A stretch of DNA of 64,000 bases from Phlegmacium glaucopus (taxonomy: Eukaryota > Basidiomycota > Agaricomycetes > Agaricales > Cortinariaceae), in the NCBI GenBank assembly GCA_015039465.1, contig MU130211.1, positions 1 through 64,000 on the forward strand, in the 5' to 3' direction. Under the pieces are notes generated by a model, which was not told where the DNA came from, made no database searches, and saw only the letters and a program-made list of their open reading frames with translations. This document shows positions 56,213 through 64,000 of this stretch, piece after piece. Numbering within the stretch: position 1 is the stretch's first letter; every line of letters begins with the position of its first letter. Position numbers and translations under genes: made by a program.

Positions 56213-57430
56213 GTGTTTATGGCTAGCTCGAATGTCAATTTAGGTTCAACGGCTGAAATTCAACGTTTTATGCAGGCTCGCATTATGACCGACTATGGCC
56301 ATGGAGACTCACTGGGGAGTACCAATAACCCGGTCGAGGTCCATCTCTCGTCCGACCAACTGCCGATGCAATTCGTCGCTCCTTTGGATACATCGATATT
56401 ATAATATTATAACCACAATACATCGGAATCAGAACTCGTTCCCGGGTTTATTCAACCTCCACAAAATTCACTCGGTCGGCCACCACCTTTATCAATTCCA
56501 CCATTCAACATCTACGTCCAGTGCATAAACCACATGCACAACAACGTGGCGCGGCAGTACTTCATGCGGTCGAACCTTCCGAACCCCTTGATCGTGAAAA
56601 AGTCAAGGAACGGAAGGATATTATCGCCAATATGCCGGACAACGCACATTTTACACATCAACACGCCGGATTGCGCAAATTTCATAACTTAGGAACGTCA
56701 ATACCCAGTTATATACTGTCAATAATTCAGAAACGAACAGTAATGAGGTATCCTCGCAATACCCAAATAAACACGAGGATGAAGAGGAACTTTCACCAAC
56801 CGATGGAGATGCTTTGCGTTGCGTATGAGAGGCTTACGGGTGATTATTGTCCCAAGGAGGTTGGACGTGTTCTTTAAGTCGTAAGACTTAGTGCTAAAGC
56901 GGTGAGAGGGGTGATAGCCGTAGGAGAGAAGCAAGGGAGAGGGAGACAGACAGTGGATGAGAAAGGAGAAGAGAAATGGTATTGGTGGTCGTGGTCGTGG
57001 TTGTGGGGATGGCGTTGTGTTTGCATTATGACCGGTTATGGGGATTATCGACGAATTGAACCTAGTTGAGGTCCGTCTCTCGTCTGACCAGCTGCAGTTT
57101 CTATCCGTTGCTCTTTGACGAGAAATTCAAAATTTCATTTTATAGCCACAACATACCCGGATCTGTGCCAACGCTTGTTCCTGAGTTCACTCAACTTACT
57201 GGGTCCACCCCCAATAAAATTTGTCTAATCCATATGTACAACGCCGCGCTGCAATACTTCATGCCTTCCAAATCTCCAAATCCTGAAGGAGACGGAGAAC
57301 GGATGGATATGTGCCACCGTACATTTTGCGTGTCAAGGGGCCCGATCCACCAAATTTTCTTAACCCAGGAATATCAATGCTCAATATTTCAACACACAAA
57401 AACAGTAATGGGGTTTTACTAAAGTACCTG
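56213..57430 (+). pseudogene. Two diverged copies of an unknown degenerate gene segment
   Basis: 56281-56700 and 57025-57400 align in the same order: 'cattatgaccg.ctatgg', 'gaggtcc.tctctcgtc.gacca.ctgc', 'ttataaccacaa', then a frame containing MHNNVARQYFM in the first and MYNAALQYFM in the second. Neither has a long open frame and the matching stretches fall in several frames. The family is not recognised; the offset is about 740 bp. Confidence 0.45.
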
Positions 57431-57940
57431 AAATGACATTCTGGTAAGGTGCTAGTAAAGGGACAACGACAACGTTGACAACACCCACTGCAGGTCTTAT
57501 ACCTTTAAAATTTCATTATATATACCCATCAACCGGCGAAGATACAAATTTCATCCCAACATATCAATACCTGCGACAATGTCACCACCATCGCGGTTTC
57601 GTCCAAAATTCGCTGATAACCTGACCAATTCCTCTTCTGCTTTTAGCGCAGCTGGGACGGGTGGCCGTGATAATGTATAGTCATGATCATTATCCTCCCA
57701 CTCCTAAAGCACAACTCCCTCCACTTCGACAGGTCGGTAGAAATGGACCACAAGGACGATTTTATAATGTCGGTTCTGCACAGATCTCCGTTTCATGGAG
57801 GTTCGCAAGTTCTTCCTCTTATTGAGGTTCTCGCCCCTCGATAACGAGAATGGCTATTTTTCCATCCCATCTTTCATACGTACCTCAAGTTCCTTCAACC
57901 TAACCTTACTCCTCTCGTTTCCGAGCTTCGTCCTCATTGT

Positions 57941-59027
57941 TCAGCTTGCGATCAACTAAGGTTCTGGATACCTGCATTTTCAAGATCTACGCTCCTTGCC
58001 GATGGCCTGGGCTTGGAGATAACCGATGCCGACTTAGACCGGCTTGTTAATGTCATCAACACCTCCTGGCAGCCCACCACGCGGGAAATGTATGGTGCAG
58101 GTCTTCTCGTATTTCATGTTTTCTGCGACCAAAGGGCTGTTCCTGAGCCGCTACGCTGTCCCGCGGACCCCTTGCTCATGTTGACCTTCATTGCCAGCTG
58201 CGCAGGCTCTTACTCCGGTAAGACCCTTGCAAACTATTTTTATGCCGTCCGCGCCTGGCACACCTTACATGGTGCCCCATGGAGAATGAATGCAGCCGAA
58301 ATGAAAGCAGCACTTGATGGTGCTTCCATTTTAGCCCCCCCCCCCTTCGTCAAAAAGGCCAAAGCGCCTTCCATTGACTGTCCCTATCATCGTGTCGATA
58401 GCAGATAAGCTTGATCTCTCAAAACCTTTAGATGCAGCAGTCTACGCCTGTCTGACGACTACATTTTATTCTGCAGCTCGTCTTGGTGAGTTCACAGTTG
58501 CCTCGCTCAAGGCCTTTGATCCAAGGCTCCACATTAAAGTATCCGATGTTCACCACGATGAAGACTGACATGGTCTTCGGGTCACTGTCTTTCATCTGCC
58601 TCGCACAAAGACGACTCCCACTGGTGAAGATGTATACTGGGCGGCTCAGCACAGACCTTCTGATCCTCAAGCAGCTCTCACAAATCATTTCAACATCAAT
58701 AATCCTTCACCAGACAAAGCCTTGTTCGCTTGGAGGCACCCTCAAGGACTTCGTCCTCTCACCCGCGCAGAGTTTTTGAAGTCCATCAATACAGCAGCCA
58801 CCGAGCTGGGTATCATGTCCCTAAAAGGTCATGGTATTTGTATTGGGGCCACCCTAGAATACCTTCTTCGCGGAGTACCATTTGACGTGGTAAAGTCCAT
58901 CGGTAGGTGGTCCAGCGAAGCATTCGTTTTATACTTGCGTCAACATGCTGTAATCATCGCTCCATATATACAAGGTACCCCAGTCATGGATGCCTTCACT
59001 CGCTATACTATGCCACCTCCTCGTTAG
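57941..59027 (+). pseudogene. Tyrosine recombinase (mobile-element type), inactivated
   Basis: The N-terminal SAM-like part includes TLLADGLGLEITDADLDRLV, TREMYGAGLLVFHVFCD and YSGKTLANYFYAVRAWH. After a C-homopolymer (58334-58346) the frame shifts to LPLTVPIIVSIADKLDLSK and TFYSAARLGEFTV, holding the first catalytic Arg. A TGA follows (HHDED*H). The C-terminal part reads ELGIMSLKGHGICIGATLEY and VKSIGRWSSEAFVLYLRQHA. The usual HGxRxG box has Cys in place of the second catalytic Arg (TGT, one transition from CGT). Frameshift, stop and lost Arg show it is dead. Such enzymes belong to DIRS- or Crypton-like elements; which one cannot be decided here. Confidence 0.8.
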
Positions 59028-59029
59028 GT

Positions 59030-60418
59030 CATCCCTCATAAGTTTTTCGCCCAGCTCCTAAATTCTGGGGGCCTAAGACTTCGCTTGTCGCATCGTTGGG
59101 CTCCTTATGTCTGGGAATCACAGCTCATCTTAAGACCTTTCTTTTCATAGTTCAGAGTACTTGTTTCGGTCAAAAAATCCTTCGGGGTTTTTGCCCTAAT
59201 TCCTCCTGCCAGTCTAGCTTATGTAGATAATCTGTTCCCAAAGTATCATACTTTCTCGACTCGCCCTATCTTGTCTAAACACACATGCCTTCTCGCTTGC
59301 ATAGACTCACATCTAATGTAAACATGTAAAAAACTCATAATACTGTGGTATTGTTTTTTACTCACGATATTCCAAAAAATTAGATTTAATGATTGAATGG
59401 TTGTGGAGATATAAAGTAAAGTTCGATTTTCAAACACTAGACAATCACCAAACCGCCGAACTGCCGAAATTTCCAGATCCCAGATTTTTTGGCTGATTAA
59501 CCCCAAGGTTGGGTTCCAAATTTGGCAATGAGTGACAAGACCGTGATACGGCTGATTCTAGTACAATAAGAATATAGCTACAAGTCAGTGCAGTAGCGCG
59601 TTGGCATCACTATTAAATATGTGTTCTGTTTAAGAACCCAACTTTGCCTGTACAAGGGCACAGACCTCCTGGATGGTCCATTCCCTTCATATTTTATGGG
59701 GTGAATGTGCACTTTCCAGTTTCATTTGAAATTGTGCTCATAAGGCTCATAAGTACTTAGTTTTCGTATCATATTCAAGTTTTCGTGTCTAATATCTACA
59801 TCAATATTTCTTGTGACGAAAATGTGACACAACTGCTTAGCGAACCCAACCTTGGGGTTAAAGTGGTCTCCGAGATCACCGATCAATTTTTCCGGCAGCC
59901 ATCAATTATTAGATAAGCTCCCTCACTGCAGTTGTGGGAGTATCATATCTGGTTAAGATCTTGGTGTGATCGGAGGGATGTTGCTAGCACCGCACCTTCG
60001 CACATGCACCTCTCTCCAATGTCGTAGTGAGTTATTGGCCATAGATCCAAAGATCCCAACCTTAAATTTCTAATCACCAGTGTATGAATCGTATGATTCC
60101 TGTTGCGTACATCGCAGGTAGGTTTTTAAGACGGAAAATTATTCGCGTGATGGTAAAGAGTCCTCAAGGAGTCGTTACAACCCTTAGCTTTAACACTATG
60201 TTCTGGTCTAATATAACCAAACAAGGGTGCTATACTTTTTGATCTATGACGTTCCGCTTCATGCCACCCTAACCGCTTGATTCTGTTTCTAAGCTTCCGA
60301 GTCCTCGCACTCAGCCATCTTCTGGTACTCATCGATGTTCCACTGTATCTTATTGATAAACTGGTGACGCAATCTCTCTCGTAGGCTCTCCGGCGGAAAA
60401 TTCGAGGCTTTGGTTTAC
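59030..60418. other. Intergenic apart from the piggyBac-like MITE
   Basis: No gene recognised between the recombinase pseudogene and the transporter. Minus-strand ORFs at 59246-59506 and 60126-60332 lack recognisable features. Confidence 0.5.
59501..59857. mobile_element. piggyBac-like MITE (357 bp, TSD TTAA)
   Basis: A perfect 16-bp inverted repeat CCCCAAGGTTGGGTTC / GAACCCAACCTTGGGG is directly flanked by TTAA at 59497-59500 and 59858-59861. CCC-starting ends with TTAA targets are the piggyBac pattern. There is no coding capacity. Confidence 0.8.
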
Positions 60419-60427
60419 TTATAAATA
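60419..60427 (+). promoter_or_regulatory. TATA-like box of the carboxylate transporter
   Basis: TTATAAATA lies about 54 bp upstream of the start codon at 60481 and is followed by a pyrimidine-rich stretch ending in a run of C just before the ATG. Confidence 0.45.
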
Positions 60428-60480
60428 TGCTGTAATCCCTTACTTCACCACAAGCTTAGGCTTTCATTCCCCCCCGAACT

Positions 60481-62684
60481 ATGGCTCCCTATTTCGTCAG
60501 AAACCTGGTCCCCCGTCTGGAGACGCGAGCAGATTCCAAGCCTTTACTATCAGTAATGGCCAGCCTAACATTTATCCAATGGGCCATGGTGTTTAGTGGG
60601 TACGTCAATTTTCGAAGACTCACAATCCATTGCCATTCACCAATCGGAGCATTTCAGGTGGTTAGCCTGGACATGCGATGCGATCGACTTCTTCTCTGTA
60701 TCACTCAGTGTAACAAGTTTAACAAAACAGTTCAATCGGTCTACTCATGACATTGTAATCATATTTTTCCCTTTTGCTGGATATCCCTTTACTCACCCGT
60801 AACTATTTATAGACGACTGCTATCACGCTCACTTTACTTTTTCGTTCCTTTGGTGCTGTAAGTATCGTCTCTCCCTCGTTTGTTCACATAATTGTTTCAC
60901 TTATTTCAGGTGATTTTCGGCATCATATCCGACCGTTATGGCAGGAAATGGCCTCTAGTTTGCAATCTGATCATCATTGCGATCCTCGAAATCGGAGTCA
61001 GCTTTGTTCAAACCTTTCCTCAATTCCTTGCTCTACGCTCTCTGTTTGGTGTTGGGATGGGTGGCATCTGGGGTCTCGCAGCGTCTACCGCCCTCGAGAA
61101 TCTTCCCGTTGAAGCTCGTGGCATTGCGAGTGGTTTCCTCCAACAAGGATATGCAGCTGGTTATCTTATCGCCGCAGTCAACAACCTTTTCTTGGTTCCG
61201 AGGGTATCAGCTGGGTGGAGAGCGCTTTTTTGGGCCTCCTGTGCAATTTCAACGTCCGCGGCCATACTCAGGGCCATACTCCCGGAGAGCGAAGTCTTCT
61301 TGAGAGCGAAAAGAGCTGAGAAATCAGCGGACACTAGTCGTAAAACTGATGTTTTCATCCAAGAGAGCAAGGCCATGTTGAAGAAGCACTGGCTACTTTG
61401 TATCTATGCCGTAATGCTTATGGCAGGTGTGATTCTGCTCATACTACTCTTTCGTTGGGTCTCGTTGGCTAAATTTCCATTTAGGTTTCAACTTCCTCTC
61501 TCACGGATCACAGGTACACTTTATTTCTAATGGATTTTACTCGAAAGTAACACTTTTGTTCTCCTTTCTTAGGATCTGTATCCTACATACCTCCGGGATT
61601 CGAAGGGCTTTTCGGACAGAGACGCCACCATCGCGACTATTATTGGTAGTTGCGTGAGTATTGCCTTCCGACTTATCTCAGATATTGATCGCTAACCTTT
61701 CCCGTTTTCCTAGGGTGCCATCTCGTATGTCCTTCAATCGGCTTCAATCAATAAGTTATTAACTAAGGGATTGTATAGGGGTGGTGTCCTTGCCGGATGG
61801 TTGAGTCAACACATGGGCCGTAGATTGACCATTATGTGCGTCCAACCTCTCCTTAACTATCTTTCTTGCGTCTCACATCGGGTGTACAGCTCATTCATTC
61901 TCCTGGTCTGTGGTACGTATTTCCGGTTTAGACTAATGTCCTGTTCGCAACTTGATGTTTTTCCAAAGCTTTCATCCCTCTATGGATCTTGCCTTCCTCT
62001 TTCAGCTCTCTTGCCGCCGGAGCTTTCTGTATCCAGTTCTGTGTGCAAGGAGCGTGGGGAGTTGTAAGTCGACTCCTAGTCCATTCATTACTCCTCGATG
62101 CCAACCCCAATATATGAGCGCAGATTCCCATTCATCTGGCTGAGATGTCCCCACCAGCATTCCGAGCGACTTTCCCCGGGGTCGCTTATCAACTCGGGAA
62201 TGTAAGTCATGCCATTCTCTTTTTCTGATTGCTCAATTTTTTCTTATTCTGAAATAGATGATCTCATCAGCGTCGGCTCAAATTGAAGCTAGTGCGTCCA
62301 GGTTTCACTCCCCTAAACCAAATATGAGCACTGATCCTTCTTGTCGTTAAGCTGGTGGTGAACATATGAAGGAGACCATCATAAAGAACGGCGTAGCAAC
62401 TATTGTACCCAACTATGGAGCCGTATGTCACCTCCTTCTTTCTCCAGGAAGACAAAAGGATCCTTATTCTGCTGATCTTTCAGGTCCAAGGCATCCTCAT
62501 CGGTACCATAGCAGCCTTCGTCATCATCATCACCATAGTTGGTCCCGAACACCACGGATCCCACTTTGAGAAAAGCAAGACTGCTTTCGAACAAGGTGGA
62601 GGCGACGTCGACAATGCCATCGTCCAAGACGTGAGCGGACTCGGCGACGAGAAAGATGGTGTCTCAGAGAAGGAACGCGTCTAA
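60481..62684 (+). CDS. Jen1-like carboxylic acid transporter (MFS)
   Basis: A proton-coupled mono- or dicarboxylate importer of the plasma membrane by family. About eleven exons; the first are 60481-60599, 60658-60754, 60813-60857, 60910-61426 and 61485-61513. Features in order: FIQWAMVFSGWLAWTCDAID (helix 1), LSVTSLTKQFNRSTHDIT, the MFS signature SDRYGRKWPL after helix 2, LRSLFGVGMGGIWGLAASTA, and the ESEVFLRAKRAEKSADT loop. Then come LLCIYAVMLMAGFNFLSHGS (spliced), YPTYLRDSKGFSDRDATIAT, SQHMGRRLTI (second signature), EMSPPAFRATFPGVAYQLGN (with splicing) and PEHHGSHFEKSKTAFEQGGG. The NxxSHGSQD motif in helix 7 is the Jen1 family mark and is reconstituted across exon 5. No disruption was found. 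Unlike most of the window it stands alone, not duplicated. Confidence 0.85.
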
Positions 62685-62689
62685 GGGGC

Positions 62690-63155
62690 CCACGTATCAT
62701 CATAAATCGACGACTTGTAACAAAACCAAAAATGAGCATCACGATCGACTCGATGATAGCTTTGATTGTACTAAACCTTTTTTTATGTAATTTCTTTTGA
62801 TATGGCCTGCTGGTTCATAGTGCCTTTTTTTTCAGATGGGACCCTCCTGTACGATTGAAAGTAAAATATAGTAAGGGAGGATTAGTTGTATGACACCATC
62901 GAATTCGATCATATGGTGGCACTCGTGTGACGTTGCCTTGAAGGGCCTTTAGAGGTAAATCAAGGAAGAAACGACCGCTGCTTTTGACTCACCATATAAA
63001 CCACGATATGTAATTTCCCCGTAAGATTCAAACATATAGCTCAGGTATATTAAACACCGACCTCGTTGATTCAAGGACAGATATGGCTAAAATATATTTA
63101 TTCAAAAAATAAGTTGAGCTTGCTAACAAACTGTCCTTGTTCACTGCTCCGAAGC
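62690..63155. other. Convergent 3' intergenic region
   Basis: Holds the 3' flanks of the transporter and of the minus-strand gene that ends at 63156. No other gene seen. Confidence 0.6.
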
Positions 63156-64000
63156 TTAAGTTTGTTGCTGACTGGAATCACCACCACCGACAAGCACCCC
63201 AGCCCCACCTGCAATCCCACTTCCATTCTCCACAGGACCAGAGGATGATGCTGGTTGCGTCTGCGTCTGCGCCCGCAGCTGACCATATGAAGGAGAATGT
63301 AACATATACACCTGTGGTGGCATCATCGCTGTTGTCGCAGCAGGGGCTATCATCGGCTGATAAGCATGCGCATACCCCGGATGTGGGATTCCAGGGTTGT
63401 ACGACGACTGTTGTTGTCCGTGTTGTTTATGGTTAGCACCACTCCTCGGTCCGCGTATATTTTTCGAAGGTGAGAGAGGATGTCGTTGAGATTGAGATTG
63501 AGCGTGGGCGGATACGATAGGAGGAGGTGGGCCAGGGTGAGGCGGCATGGCAAATGGGGTGTAAGGGTAGGTATATGGATATGGTGGGTAGTGAAATGGA
63601 TAAACAGCTGGGATTAATGGGCTAGGAGGTCGATTCAACATTTCGTCCTCGTCTTCATCCTGACCATCGAAACCGGGATCATCTAGACTTCCTATCGCAC
63701 TAATATTTCGCCTCTGTCCACGATGTCGACTATGAGATGTTCGTTGTTCCCGCTTAGCTCTGATATTTTCCTTCCGTTCCCGCTGTCGTCTTTCCCGTTC
63801 TGCAGACTGCCCATCTTTCAGAGCCGCGGTTGCGGCAGAAGTGGCTGCCAACCTTGGAGAAGCAGCATCGGCGGGTAAAATTTGTAAACCTAAACCAATA
63901 GCGGCTCCAAGACTGGTCGTCGTCGGTGACGAATGGGAACCTATTTCGCTGCTTAAGAGATCAAGTTCTGCGCTTGTCCTTCTTGAGCGGGATAATACAG
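63156..64000 (-). CDS. Low-complexity Pro/Tyr/Gln-rich protein, 3' part (runs off the window)
   Basis: An uninterrupted minus-strand frame of at least 280 residues reaches the right edge, so the start lies outside. From the edge inward it is Ser/Thr-rich (TSAELDLLSSEIG), then a strongly charged helix-like stretch (SAERERRQRERKENIRAK, REQRTSHSRHRGQRR), an acidic patch (DGQDEDEDEML), a Tyr/Pro-rich region (FHYPPYPYTYPYTPF, PPHPGPPPPI), a Gln/His-rich region and a Gly-rich end before the stop. The charged block could be a coiled coil or bZIP-like basic segment, but the diagnostic positions were not confirmed. Function unknown. Confidence 0.6.
   Translation of the reverse strand, partial: VLSRSRRTSAELDLLSSEIGSHSSPTTTSLGAAIGLGLQILPADAASPRLAATSAATAALKDGQSAERERRQRERKENIRAKREQRTSHSRHRGQRRNISAIGSLDDPGFDGQDEDEDEMLNRPPSPLIPAVYPFHYPPYPYTYPYTPFAMPPHPGPPPPIVSAHAQSQSQRHPLSPSKNIRGPRSGANHKQHGQQQSSYNPGIPHPGYAHAYQPMIAPAATTAMMPPQVYMLHSPSYGQLRAQTQTQPASSSGPVENGSGIAGGAGVLVGGGDSSQQQT

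Noticed and set aside
1..64000. CRISPR array, bacterial operons or ribosome-binding sites
   Set aside because: The window is intron-rich eukaryotic DNA; the only regular short repeats are the 21-bp minisatellite and the ~172-bp satellite, neither with spacer structure.

Overview
The window looks like a repeat-rich accessory region of a filamentous basidiomycete, most likely an Agaricomycete. The grounds are short (about 45-65 bp) GT-AG introns, many per gene, and gene families typical of mushroom-forming fungi: BTB/POZ proteins, NACHT NTPases, a FxILVIGKSGVGKSS-type GTPase, 7-TM proteins with a YRCWIVWG signature, a Tsp2-like tetraspanin, a HAD-type drimane cyclase and a Jen1-like transporter. 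All calls rest on reading the sequence; no search was run.

Left block (1-10.9 kb): a tandem segmental duplication on the minus strand. Three copies of a tetraspanin gene (only the third, 9500-10831, is intact) alternate with two copies of a 7-TM gene. A dispersed repeat with a terminal hairpin interrupts two of the copies. Next block (11.6-21.8 kb): a second tandem duplication of [GTPase - BTB protein - 240-bp repeat]. It holds one intact GTPase, two apparently intact BTB genes and two heavily deleted GTPase remnants.

Central block (24-55.5 kb): a complete HAD-terpenoid cyclase gene is followed by a repeating unit [promoter block - epoxide hydrolase - NACHT gene - truncated cyclase]. There are three epoxide hydrolases and four NACHT copies. 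The last NACHT gene (52825-55462) is intact and ends in four nearly identical bacterial-type SH3 (SH3b-like) repeats, three of them made by duplicated 309-nt symmetric exons. The first two NACHT copies share one internal deletion and one chimeric junction into a cyclase fragment, so the unit itself has been duplicated. Between 28.8 and 43.9 kb the unit is split by a nest of DNA transposons with readable ends. These include two PIF/Harbinger elements, one of which carries a tyrosinase gene fragment; hAT-type non-autonomous elements with 7-8 bp target duplications, one carrying a ~172-bp satellite array and a 138-bp palindrome; and a solo LTR. A second solo LTR sits upstream of the last NACHT gene.

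Right block (56-64 kb): a decayed duplicated segment, a tyrosine-recombinase pseudogene, a 357-bp TTAA-flanked MITE, an intact Jen1-like carboxylate transporter (60481-62684), and the 3' part of a low-complexity Pro/Tyr-rich gene running out of the window. Stops in the transposon ORFs are mostly CGA-to-TGA or TGG-to-TAG, as expected from cytosine deamination. The cyclase next to epoxide hydrolases suggests a small terpenoid locus. The NACHT-SH3b genes look like a rapidly diversifying NLR-type family.
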